NCBI RefSeq assembly: GCF_014524565.1
Contig: NZ_CP060139.1
Coordinates: 1,185,501 to 1,249,500 of the forward strand
Origin: Croceimicrobium hydrocarbonivorans
GTDB taxonomy: Bacteria; Bacteroidota; Bacteroidia; Flavobacteriales; Schleiferiaceae
DNA length: 64,000 nt
Reading direction: 5' to 3'
Positions 42,677 through 51,408 of the stretch are shown piece by piece. The position numbers and the translations under genes were made by a program. The notes below the pieces were generated by a model. The model had not been told where the DNA came from. It saw only the letters and a list, made by a program, of their open reading frames with translations, and did not search any database. How positions within the stretch are numbered: position 1 is the stretch's first letter; the number at the start of each line of letters is the position of its first letter.

Positions 42677-45499
42677 TTAAAGGTTAACACGTAAGGTTGC
42701 TAAATAGATGCGAGGAGCACTCTCGGTACCGAAAGCAAAACCACCACCAGCGAAACCACCTTGGGTACGAATACCAGAACCAGTAACATCGGGGTCGAAG
42801 CTAGAGCTTACCCAGTTAAAGGCATTCTGCAGGGTAAATCCAAGACGCAAGTTCTTGATGCGGCTGTCTAATAGGCTACCGAAGTTGTATTCCACACCTA
42901 CGGTACGTACCTTAATATAATTGGCATCTTCTACCCAGTATCCTGCTAAGTCGAAGAAGGAAGTAATACCAGCGTCTAATACTTCTTGTGGGAAACGATC
43001 TTCATCATTCACGCCACCGAAATAACGCAGTACATCATCTACGTTTACACCTTGACCACCAAATTGGTAATCACCGTTTAAGAATACGCTTAACTTATTG
43101 TTCCAGGTATAGTCGATTCCGAAAGTACCGAAGGTTGGAGAGAAGGTAGTACCTAAATAAGCATTACGCTCTACCTCATAGCCACCATTACCATCAGATA
43201 CAACCTTAGCACCGCGTAGGTAACCCAAAGGCTGACCTTGATTAACCCAAGAACCGAGGAAGGTAAAACCACCTACCACAAATTCTGGTGCACCACCAGT
43301 GCTCAGTACATTGTTTTGGTTGTAGTTATAAGAGAAGCGAGCATTCATATTATGCTTCTCAGAATTAAGGATATTCACTCCTAAAGCGATTTCGAAACCG
43401 GTGTTTTCGATTTCACCTACGTTTTTCTCCTGTGCGCTCTGACCAGTAGATGGGGCTTGTGGAGGCGTAAAGAGAGCACCCTCAGTAAGCGTACGATAGT
43501 AAGTAAATCCTAAGGTTAAACGCTTGAACAAGCCGATATCAACACCCACCTCTGTGGTTTTGGCAATCTCGGATTGTAGTTCAGGGTTCCCTGGATTATC
43601 GAAAGCAAAAGATTGTAAACCATTGTAAGGATTCAAGGCAAAAGTCAAATCATTCGCAAATGGCGTTGGGAAAATGGTTGCTTCACCATAGTTGGCTCTG
43701 AATTTCATCAAGTGTACCACATCCTTAGAGATATTATTCTTGAAGAAAGCCTCATCAGAGATCACGTAAGATCCACCTAATTTAATCAGCGGAATTAAAC
43801 CAATCTCATCACCAAAAGCGGTGTTACCATCAAAACGAAGACCCAGGTCTAAGAAGAACTTGTCTTTCCAACCTACGTTTTCGGCGATGTACAATCCGTA
43901 AGATGTTACGGTATTATAGAAATCCTGTACACTTTGATCGGCGGAGTTATTTACAGACTCTGAACCATCAGGCACACCAGTGGCACTGATTAAAGTCTGA
44001 TAATCATTTTGACGGAACATCTGACCACCCACAGTAGTGATGAAATCAAAGTCTCCTACTCTTTCGCGATAAGCGGTATTTAAGTTGGCACTTAATACTA
44101 AGAAGTTACGTGTACTAACATCAATATAACCTTGATCCGTAGTTCCATCAGGGTAAGAACCCTTTACAATTTGCAAGGCATTGGTACCTAACTCCTGTTG
44201 CTTAGAATTACGACTATCCAACCCGAAGTCGAAGGAAACTACCACCTTATCACTCACATCGTAAGTAAAGTTGTTAGCCACGTTAAAGCGGTTAATTCTT
44301 TCGGTAATGGCTGTTACATCAGCTTCATCCTGTAATTGCTGCTTAAGGTTATCGAGGTAAGTTTGGTTAGAGTCACCAACATTACCATAGGAGCCACCTT
44401 CGATATTACCGAAACGAGAATAGCTGGTATTCGCATTATAATCACGGGTAAACTCAGAATTCGAGTAAGCCAATGAAGCAGAATAGCGCAAGCGGTTTGA
44501 AACGCGAGAGGCTACTGTAGTACGGAAATTGCGACGAGTTTGCTGGTTAACAGCATTAAAGCCATCGTCCTGGTAAATAGAACCAGAGAAGCTATAGTTA
44601 AAGGCGTCGGTACCTCCTGAGAATCCCAAGCGGTAGTTTTGCACGAAACCAGGCTCGAAAACGAGGTCCGCAGTTTCCTGCCAACGTAAGAAGTCGGTAG
44701 TACCGCGCATCTGACCTAATTGAGTTTCGAAGTAAACATTCGAACGACCGGCTTTTCCACGCTTGGTGAAAATTTGCAGCACCCCATTCGCAGCATCAGC
44801 ACCATATAAGGTTGTAGCTGCACCACCGGGGATATACTCGATACGATCAATATCCTCCATCGGAATATCAGCAATGGCAGAAGACTGCGCACCACCGGTA
44901 TTTAATCCCAAACTGGGGTTTGAGTTCAAGTTATCCACCCGTACTCCATCGATCATAATTACCGGAGTGGTGTTCGTATTAGCTGACACCGGACCCCGTG
45001 AACGAATGATTGAAGCGGTTCCTGGCTGACCGGAACTCAACTTAATCTGAGCATTGGGTAATTTGGATTGAATTAATTGATCCAGCTGCATCGCAGGCGA
45101 TTTTTTCAGCTCTTTCGAATCAATTGATGAAACGGTGGTCGAGATCCGTTTTCGACTCACCCCTACCCCTTGTCCGGTTACTACAACTTCGTCCAATTGC
45201 TCATTGGACTCTTTCATGAACACGTCGATAGTGGTGTTGGATCCCACTTCCCGTTCTTGTGTTGTAAAACCTAAAGAAGAAATAACAAGGATTGATTTAG
45301 GACCGGCAACGGTGATGGAATAAGAACCGGAGGCATCTGTAGCCGTACCATTTTTAGTTCCCTTCTCAATCACCGAAGCTCCGGGGATAGGCTCTCCGCC
45401 CGGCCCCTTAACGGTTCCTTTGACTGTGCGCGATTGGGCAAAACCCACCTGCACGCATAGCGCTAACAGTAGCGTTAGCACCGCTTTGGTTGTTCGCAT
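42677..45499 (-). CDS. SusC/RagA family TonB-linked outer-membrane receptor
   Basis: 940 residues. A signal peptide (AVLTLLLALCVQVGFAQ) is followed by a carboxypeptidase-like regulatory domain (VKGPGGEPIPGASVIEKGT). Then comes a plug domain (LDEVVVTGQGVGVSRKRIST, VIMIDGVRVDN, IERIEYIPGG-like segment) and a 22-strand barrel ending IYLATLRVNL. TonB-dependent import of an oligomeric nutrient is expected. It uses the narrow codon set of highly expressed genes, and a good promoter lies upstream. Confidence 0.95.
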   Translation of the reverse strand: MRTTKAVLTLLLALCVQVGFAQSRTVKGTVKGPGGEPIPGASVIEKGTKNGTATDASGSYSITVAGPKSILVISSLGFTTQEREVGSNTTIDVFMKESNEQLDEVVVTGQGVGVSRKRISTTVSSIDSKELKKSPAMQLDQLIQSKLPNAQIKLSSGQPGTASIIRSRGPVSANTNTTPVIMIDGVRVDNLNSNPSLGLNTGGAQSSAIADIPMEDIDRIEYIPGGAATTLYGADAANGVLQIFTKRGKAGRSNVYFETQLGQMRGTTDFLRWQETADLVFEPGFVQNYRLGFSGGTDAFNYSFSGSIYQDDGFNAVNQQTRRNFRTTVASRVSNRLRYSASLAYSNSEFTRDYNANTSYSRFGNIEGGSYGNVGDSNQTYLDNLKQQLQDEADVTAITERINRFNVANNFTYDVSDKVVVSFDFGLDSRNSKQQELGTNALQIVKGSYPDGTTDQGYIDVSTRNFLVLSANLNTAYRERVGDFDFITTVGGQMFRQNDYQTLISATGVPDGSESVNNSADQSVQDFYNTVTSYGLYIAENVGWKDKFFLDLGLRFDGNTAFGDEIGLIPLIKLGGSYVISDEAFFKNNISKDVVHLMKFRANYGEATIFPTPFANDLTFALNPYNGLQSFAFDNPGNPELQSEIAKTTEVGVDIGLFKRLTLGFTYYRTLTEGALFTPPQAPSTGQSAQEKNVGEIENTGFEIALGVNILNSEKHNMNARFSYNYNQNNVLSTGGAPEFVVGGFTFLGSWVNQGQPLGYLRGAKVVSDGNGGYEVERNAYLGTTFSPTFGTFGIDYTWNNKLSVFLNGDYQFGGQGVNVDDVLRYFGGVNDEDRFPQEVLDAGITSFFDLAGYWVEDANYIKVRTVGVEYNFGSLLDSRIKNLRLGFTLQNAFNWVSSSFDPDVTGSGIRTQGGFAGGGFAFGTESAPRIYLATLRVNL

Positions 45500-45526
45500 A
45501 GCTATAATTTATTGGTTATCCACTAC

Positions 45527-45556
45527 CAAAAATGTTAAAAAAAGTTTAATTGACAA
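45527..45556 (-). promoter_or_regulatory. Promoter of susC-susD (TTG-N19-CATTTTTG)
   Basis: The minus strand has TTG (45554-45556), 19 bases, then CATTTTTG (45527-45534), one mismatch from TAnnTTTG, 28 bases before the ATG. This is the best -33/-7 pair in the window. Confidence 0.55.
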
Positions 45557-45643
45557 GCCGAATCACTTAACGCAAACTTAATTTAACAGCCAGCACATTT
45601 AGCAAGAATCGCCAAGTGCTTCTAAACTAATACTATAGAACAA

Positions 45644-47071
45644 TTAATATTTTTTCTGTCCGTAGAGGTCCAGATATACAAGGAAGGATGTAAAGCCCCA
45701 AACCGGTAAGGTGGCCTTATCCATGTCGAGGAAATTATTCAAGAAACCATGGGTCCAATAGGTTATCAAGCCCATTAATGCCGCCAAAGCCAGCACTTTA
45801 AGTTCATGATCCTCTACTTTAGAATAGGCCCTAATGCCGGTCCTAATACTTAGATAAACCAGAATTAAAACCAAAATCAATCCTAAGGTTCCGCTTTCCG
45901 CCAATGGACCGATGTATTCACTATGGGCATTGCCCATATCTCCATTATTGGTAGAAATAATAGTTTTCTCGCTCGGTTTCTGATAAGGGGCATAGAGAAA
46001 CATATAAGTGCCGGGGCCATGACCAAATACCGGCCTTTCGCCATACATGCGGAAAGCCGATTTCCAGCGATTGATACGTTCCATATTAGAAGCATCAGTA
46101 GAAATATTACTGATCGACTCTACATGCTCACTTAAATCGTCGCTACTAGTGGTATCATTCTTTTCGAAGCGCTGCATAATATCTCCTTGGAAATAAAACA
46201 AAGCGCCGATAAAGGCGAAGACCATCAAAACCAAAATCTCTTTCCGCAGGCGTATCCACACCATAAAACCTGCCATTCCCGCTACCACCAGACTCACCCA
46301 AGCGGCCCGTGTATAGGATAAAACCACGCCCGCCAATAAGATCAGCAATACTGTTCCTGCCAATAATTTGCGGTTCAGATCCCAATTCATGAAAAAGGTA
46401 AAGGCTACCGCTATTGGGATATATAGTGCTAATACCGCCCCATAAGAAGTATGCTCCTTAAAGAAGGGGAACATTACCCATACTGAGGCATCTTTAGTAA
46501 AGCCCCACTGAGCATGCACGGTGACCGTATAAATAACCACCGCTGCCAGAGGCAATAGATAGAGCCAGAAAAAGAGATAGGTACGTTTTCGATCTTGAAA
46601 AAGGCGCGACATCAAATAAAAGAATACCGAAACGAACCAAATACGGGCAATGAGGTATTTGGCACTTACCAAGGGTAACTGTGAAGTTAGAGTGGTAACA
46701 AACATCCAAAAGATCATTGCCAATATGGCTACCGATACCGGATGCTTCACCAGTTTCAGGTCGAAGTTCCCCTTAAAAAGGATCTTGGCAAAAAAGATGA
46801 GCATGATCCCGAAAAGCAAGGGCTCCGTAGGCAGAGTAAAGCCGACTTTAAGGGTGGGATGAAGATAAAAAATACTAAGGGGGGTACTGAAGATCACGAA
46901 ATACAGGACCTTATCCAAAGCCAGGAAAGTCATGGTAACCACCAATAGCGCTACCGGAATTAAGAGGGCCCAATATTGCTGGGACACAATAAGTCCGATA
47001 TTCAATAATGCTACCAGTAAGCCCGTAAGGTATACCGGCCGATCTTCCTTATGAAATTGAATACCCCTCAA
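45644..47071 (-). CDS. O-antigen ligase / polymerase family membrane protein
   Basis: 475 residues with about a dozen transmembrane helices and the Wzy_C-type periplasmic loop (RWKSAFRMYGERPVFGHGPGTYMF, MGNAHSEYIGPLAESGTLGL). Either joins or polymerises surface polysaccharide. The start seems to be TTG at 47071, two bases after the Wzz-like stop; no in-frame ATG occurs before the first helices. Last gene of a three-gene minus-strand unit. Confidence 0.88.
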   Translation of the reverse strand: MRGIQFHKEDRPVYLTGLLVALLNIGLIVSQQYWALLIPVALLVVTMTFLALDKVLYFVIFSTPLSIFYLHPTLKVGFTLPTEPLLFGIMLIFFAKILFKGNFDLKLVKHPVSVAILAMIFWMFVTTLTSQLPLVSAKYLIARIWFVSVFFYLMSRLFQDRKRTYLFFWLYLLPLAAVVIYTVTVHAQWGFTKDASVWVMFPFFKEHTSYGAVLALYIPIAVAFTFFMNWDLNRKLLAGTVLLILLAGVVLSYTRAAWVSLVVAGMAGFMVWIRLRKEILVLMVFAFIGALFYFQGDIMQRFEKNDTTSSDDLSEHVESISNISTDASNMERINRWKSAFRMYGERPVFGHGPGTYMFLYAPYQKPSEKTIISTNNGDMGNAHSEYIGPLAESGTLGLILVLILVYLSIRTGIRAYSKVEDHELKVLALAALMGLITYWTHGFLNNFLDMDKATLPVWGFTSFLVYLDLYGQKKY

Positions 47072-47073
47072 GC

Positions 47074-48111
47074 CTAGGCTTTTTTACGAGAGCTACGCAG
47101 GGTATCCCAAATCAGAATTGAAATCAAAGTAGCGGTAAAGGCACCCAACATACTCAGGGCGACCACCAACCAACGAATTGGATATTTCTTCTTCTCCGCA
47201 GGATAGGCGTTGTTTACCTTAAAAGTGGCAGGCAAACTTTGGGACACGTCCACTTTCGCTTGATCGTAGGCGGTTTTCAATTTAACCACCTCTTCTTTCA
47301 TATAGCTTAAGTCATCGCGAAGGGAAACATAGGTACCACCGTATTTGGCCAGGGTATCCAACTTTTGTTCTATGGAAGCTACTGCTGCTGATTTAGCACC
47401 TTTCTCAATAATGGCTGTAGCCAATTGCTCGTTAAACACCGACGATTGGGTCTCATAATCATGCACGCCTTTATAGCGAAGCTCAGTTAAAGAATCCTCT
47501 AAAACTTGAACCTCGTCTTTCAGGGCGAAATACTCACCTTGAATAATCTTTAATCCTTGCATGGCGCGTTCCCGCTGAATGCGATCCTTTACCATATCCA
47601 ACAAAGCCACAATATCATTTGCCATAAAGGCAGCGGTATCCGGATCGGTATCCAATACATTAATTTCCACACTCATAAACTCAGTGCGACGGAAAGAAAT
47701 ATTGCTGGAAAAGGTTTTATACAATTCCGTTTTGGCATACTTCCCGGAAGGATCGATTTCATAATGCTTCATCAGATTGTATTTCTGAATGATGCTATCC
47801 CGAATCTCATCGGTATTCAAAATTTGCAGCAATTGCTCTGCTTCCTCTTCCTTACCAAATTCCAAAATATCCTGACCGCGACTAGAAAACTTCTGCGGTA
47901 AAAGAGCCTTAGACAGGGAGTTGGTTGTAGATGGGAATACGGTTACCGTTGATTCGAATAAAGGATCAATGAAAGACGGACCGCTGAAAACAGCGGCCAG
48001 AATTCCGGCAACCAGAGAAACAATAATCAATGGCATGCGCCAATTGTAGAGGTAAACGATCAAATTGGTGGAGTCGAATACGCGATCCTGATCGGCTTTG
48101 GAACCTTCCAT
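47074..48111 (-). CDS. Wzz-like chain-length determinant protein
   Basis: 345 residues with the usual plan of this family: an N-terminal transmembrane helix (MPLIIVSLVAGILAAVFSG), a long periplasmic region with coiled coil (about 180-290), and a C-terminal helix (WLVVALSMLGAFTATLISILIW). There is no cytoplasmic kinase domain. It likely sets the length of the polymer handled by the neighbouring polymerase. A TATTTTTG element lies 21 bases before its ATG. Confidence 0.87.
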   Translation of the reverse strand: MEGSKADQDRVFDSTNLIVYLYNWRMPLIIVSLVAGILAAVFSGPSFIDPLFESTVTVFPSTTNSLSKALLPQKFSSRGQDILEFGKEEEAEQLLQILNTDEIRDSIIQKYNLMKHYEIDPSGKYAKTELYKTFSSNISFRRTEFMSVEINVLDTDPDTAAFMANDIVALLDMVKDRIQRERAMQGLKIIQGEYFALKDEVQVLEDSLTELRYKGVHDYETQSSVFNEQLATAIIEKGAKSAAVASIEQKLDTLAKYGGTYVSLRDDLSYMKEEVVKLKTAYDQAKVDVSQSLPATFKVNNAYPAEKKKYPIRWLVVALSMLGAFTATLISILIWDTLRSSRKKA

Positions 48112-48131
48112 GAATTAAGCTTTTAGGCGGG

Positions 48132-48139
48132 CAAAAATA
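48132..48139 (-). promoter_or_regulatory. Bacteroidota -7 element for the Wzz-like gene
   Basis: The minus strand reads TATTTTTG between the flippase stop and the Wzz-like ATG; may give this pair a second promoter. Confidence 0.4.
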
Positions 48140-48145
48140 GAAATA

Positions 48146-49594
48146 TTAAGTGCTACTGCGGTCCTTTAAACGCTGCTTAAGCAATTCTATTCCCTGAGCC
48201 CAAGGTAAAAGCCTCCAAAGAACTACTGATGCCGCGGCTCCACCAATAATTAAAAGCAGCGACCAATACCAATCCATCTCCAGCAAACTAAGGCCATAAG
48301 CCAAGAGTAAAGCCTGAAGTGAATAGGCTAAAAATCGCCATAAAAAGGAGCTTCGCCAAGCTAAATTGGCCAATCGATAGCAAAGCCTGAATTGCAGGAG
48401 CGCACTCAAACTCTGAGTTACCAAGGTCGCCACTGCCGCCCCTCGGGCTCCGTATTTAGGAATCAGCAAGGCATTGAAAATCACATTAAGGATTAAGCCC
48501 CCAAAGGCGATATAATTAAGCTCCCGCAAATTTCCCCTTGCCGTAAGCATGGTTCCAAAAACATAGGTCGCCCCCATGGATAAAGAGGAAAACAGCAAGA
48601 TTTGTAAAAGGCCACTGCTAATTTCGGAATGCTCATCATAGAGATAGGCCATTAATTCTTCGGCTTCAAAAACACCCCCCAGGGTAATACTCAGGCTCAT
48701 TACATAGATCAGCACAAAGGATAGCTTGGCCAGATCCGAAACCGGCTCCTCTCGAGAGATCAAGGTGGCAAACATGGGGAGCAATAAAACCGAGAAAAGG
48801 TAGGCCGGCTGATTAAAGGTATCCAACAAGCGGAAGGCCTGCGCATAGATACCAGCCTCTGAATTGCCAATAAGCTGCTGCAGCATTAATTGATCAATTC
48901 GGGTATACATGGCCATTAAAAAGATCATCAAAGCATAAGGCAAGCTGCGGCCTAGCTTCTTCCGAAATTTCATCCATCGAAAATGAGGCTTGAAATAAGG
49001 TACCCGCCATAAGATCAGCAGCAAGGCGAGACCAGCGGTTAGCCCATAGGCCAGAGCCTGCAAGGCCGCGAAGATTTGAACATCGATACCCGACTGACTG
49101 AAATACAAGAGATAGCCAGCGGTTAAAATCATCAGGCTTTTATCGAAGACACTTAATACCGCATCCCATTTAAACAAATGCAATCCGGTAAGGTGAGAAC
49201 GTAAAAAGAAAAGTGCAGAAGCAAAAACCTGCGACAAACTCAACCAAAGTAAGAGCTGCGCACCTCCAGACCAGAAGCCCAGGAAAAAACCCAGCCCCAT
49301 GGCGACTAAAAAGTAGACTCCAGCGAGGCTAATCTTAATCATGAAGAGTTCGGAGAAATGTCGGGCTAATTGCTGTGGATCGGTAGCAATCTCACGGTTG
49401 CTATAATGAGCCAGACCCAGATCCAGCACAATATTGAAGATCATCACAAAGCTGAGCACCGCTGAGTACAGGCCATAGGCATCTGAGCCGACCTGATTTT
49501 GTACTTCGAGATCGATTCCGAAAATCCAGATCGGCTTGATCAAAAAATTAACGAATAGCAACAGCGCCAGGCTGCCAACGAATTTCTTTTGCAT
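48146..49594 (-). CDS. Wzx-type polysaccharide flippase
   Basis: 482 residues with 12-14 predicted helices and a MATE/MVF-like organisation (VQNQVGSDAYGLYSAVLSFVMIFNIVLDLGL, MYTRIDQLMLQQLIGNSEAGIYAQAFRLLD). It would flip lipid-linked sugar repeat units across the inner membrane. First gene of the unit with the Wzz-like and ligase/polymerase genes; divergent from a glycosyltransferase. Confidence 0.9.
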   Translation of the reverse strand: MQKKFVGSLALLLFVNFLIKPIWIFGIDLEVQNQVGSDAYGLYSAVLSFVMIFNIVLDLGLAHYSNREIATDPQQLARHFSELFMIKISLAGVYFLVAMGLGFFLGFWSGGAQLLLWLSLSQVFASALFFLRSHLTGLHLFKWDAVLSVFDKSLMILTAGYLLYFSQSGIDVQIFAALQALAYGLTAGLALLLILWRVPYFKPHFRWMKFRKKLGRSLPYALMIFLMAMYTRIDQLMLQQLIGNSEAGIYAQAFRLLDTFNQPAYLFSVLLLPMFATLISREEPVSDLAKLSFVLIYVMSLSITLGGVFEAEELMAYLYDEHSEISSGLLQILLFSSLSMGATYVFGTMLTARGNLRELNYIAFGGLILNVIFNALLIPKYGARGAAVATLVTQSLSALLQFRLCYRLANLAWRSSFLWRFLAYSLQALLLAYGLSLLEMDWYWSLLLIIGGAAASVVLWRLLPWAQGIELLKQRLKDRSST

Positions 49595-49633
49595 AAGCTT
49601 TGCGCCTTGCGAAGATAGTGAATCGAAGAGGTC

Positions 49634-49641
49634 TATCTTTG
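49634..49641 (+). promoter_or_regulatory. Bacteroidota -7 element for the glycosyltransferase
   Basis: TATCTTTG ends four bases before the GTG start and helps fix that start. A divergent TATCTTCG lies at 49610-49617 on the minus strand ahead of the flippase. Confidence 0.5.
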
Positions 49642-49645
49642 TCTC

Positions 49646-50764
49646 GTGAAGATTGCAGTAAATACCCGTTTACTCCTTAAAGATCGCCTCGAAGGCATTG
49701 GCCAATTTACCGCCAATATCTTCGAAATCTTGAGTCGTGAGCACCCGGAAGTCGAATGGATTTTTCTGTTCGATCGTCCCTGGCACCCCGACTTCATCTT
49801 TGACCCAGGTATCGAAGCCAAGGTCTTATTCCCACCTACGCGCCATCCCTTTTTATGGCAGTGGTGGTTTCAATGGTCGGTCCCGCGTTACTTAAACAAG
49901 ATTAAAGCAGATCTCTTTATATCACCAGATGGCATGATTCCCCTTTGGGGCCAATGCCCTTCCATCGCAGTCATCCACGATTTGAACTACGAGCATCAAC
50001 CAGATAATCTGGATAAGGTTGCTGGTGGTTTTATGCGGCATTATTACCCCAAATTTGCTCACCACGCAATAAGGGTAGCCACCGTTTCTGAATACTGTAA
50101 AAAGGATATCGCTGATACTTATAGCGTATCGCCAGATAAAATTGATGTAGTTCCCAATGGCTATGGCCCGCATTTTAAGGCCCTTTCGCCAGAAGCCAAA
50201 ACAAAGGTGCGCGCAAAATACGCAGAAGGCTCCCCCTACTTTTTGTACTTAGGAGCCCTGAATCCCCGTAAAAATCTGGAAGGTTTAATGGGTGCCTATG
50301 CTTTGTATCGCGATAATGGCGGCCAGCACAAACTACTGATTACCGGCGAGAAAATGCGCTGGACCCCAGCCATTGAGCAAGCTTTTCAAAGCAATCCTTA
50401 TAAGGAGGACATCCTTTTTACCGGACGATTAGCCGATGCTGATTTAGCAGAAGTTTTGGCCAGCGCGGAGGGCCTCTGCTTGGTTTCCCATTTTGAAGGA
50501 TTTGGCATTCCTATTATCGAAGCATTTGCCTGCGAGACCGCTGTGATTTGCGCTAATAACACAGCCATGCCAGAGATTGCGGGTGAAGCTGCTCTATTAG
50601 TAGATAGTCGCAATAGCGAGTCAATCGCCAAAGCACTGCAGCAAATGGAAAATGCGGAAGTACAAGCCGATCTCATCCAAAAAGGCAAAGTGCAATTGCA
50701 GAAATTCTCTTGGCAAAAAGCCGCGGAAGCCATGTGGGACAGCATTCAAAAAAGCTTGCACTAA
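49646..50764 (+). CDS. Group 1 (GT4-type) glycosyltransferase
   Basis: 372 residues from a GTG start ([21 protein letters not shown]). GT-B fold signatures are present: [20 protein letters not shown] for the nucleotide-sugar site and [21 protein letters not shown] with the E-x7-E-like motif. It probably adds a sugar to the polysaccharide made by the divergent flippase operon. Donor and linkage are unknown. rnhB starts one base after its stop. Confidence 0.9.
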   Translation: MKIAVNTRLLLKDRLEGIGQFTANIFEILSREHPEVEWIFLFDRPWHPDFIFDPGIEAKVLFPPTRHPFLWQWWFQWSVPRYLNKIKADLFISPDGMIPLWGQCPSIAVIHDLNYEHQPDNLDKVAGGFMRHYYPKFAHHAIRVATVSEYCKKDIADTYSVSPDKIDVVPNGYGPHFKALSPEAKTKVRAKYAEGSPYFLYLGALNPRKNLEGLMGAYALYRDNGGQHKLLITGEKMRWTPAIEQAFQSNPYKEDILFTGRLADADLAEVLASAEGLCLVSHFEGFGIPIIEAFACETAVICANNTAMPEIAGEAALLVDSRNSESIAKALQQMENAEVQADLIQKGKVQLQKFSWQKAAEAMWDSIQKSLH

Positions 50765-50765
50765 G

Positions 50766-51374
50766 ATGGCTCAGCTCAAAAACTTTAAAGAGAAAGGTCG
50801 CCTGGAAGCAGGTTGCGATGAAGCAGGCAGAGGTTGTTTAGCCGGGCCCGTTTATGCCGCGGCGGTAATATTAAAGCCGGGCTTCCGACATAAATTATTG
50901 GACGACTCCAAGAAACTCACTGAAAAGCAAAGGGACGAACTAAGAGTTTACATCGAGGAAAAAGCACTGGCCTGGGCCGTGGCTTCTGTGTCGGCAGCCG
51001 AGATTGACGAAATAAACATCCTCAAAGCCTCCTTCTTAGCTATGCACCGGGCTTTGGATCAATTAAAAACCAGACCCGAATTTTTATTAATCGACGGTAA
51101 TCGCTTTACTCCTTACCAGGACTTAGAGCACAGTTGCGAGACTAAAGGCGATGGAAGATTTAAGTCGATAGCCGCCGCCTCTATTCTGGCTAAAACGCAT
51201 CGTGATGAGGCCATGCTCAAACTAGCTGAAGACTACCCCCAATACCAATGGGAACGAAACAAAGGCTACCCTACCCAAGCTCATCGCCAAGCGATTCGAG
51301 AGCATGGAGCTTCACGCTGGCACCGACAAAGCTTCACTTTACTTCCCCCGCAGTTAAAATTAGACCTCGACTAG
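50766..51374 (+). CDS. rnhB: Ribonuclease HII
   Basis: 202 residues from the ATG at 50766. The active-site motif [20 protein letters not shown], the LIDGNRF strand and [21 protein letters not shown] give the DEDD carboxylates. It removes ribonucleotides from DNA and RNA-DNA hybrids. An extension upstream inside the glycosyltransferase gene has no family similarity. Confidence 0.95.
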   Translation: MAQLKNFKEKGRLEAGCDEAGRGCLAGPVYAAAVILKPGFRHKLLDDSKKLTEKQRDELRVYIEEKALAWAVASVSAAEIDEINILKASFLAMHRALDQLKTRPEFLLIDGNRFTPYQDLEHSCETKGDGRFKSIAAASILAKTHRDEAMLKLAEDYPQYQWERNKGYPTQAHRQAIREHGASRWHRQSFTLLPPQLKLDLD

Positions 51375-51382
51375 TTTTCTAG

Positions 51383-51390
51383 TACTTTTG
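51383..51390 (+). promoter_or_regulatory. Bacteroidota -7 element for the 872-residue lipoprotein
   Basis: TACTTTTG, perfect TAnnTTTG, 18 bases before the ATG at 51409. Confidence 0.5.
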
Positions 51391-51408
51391 TACAAACTCA
51401 AGGGGTTC

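Noticed and set aside
45644-50764. Complete O-antigen biosynthesis island
   Set aside because: Only four such genes are present (ligase/polymerase, Wzz-like, flippase, one glycosyltransferase); no nucleotide-sugar genes or mobility genes were seen, so it is a fragment of a system rather than an island.
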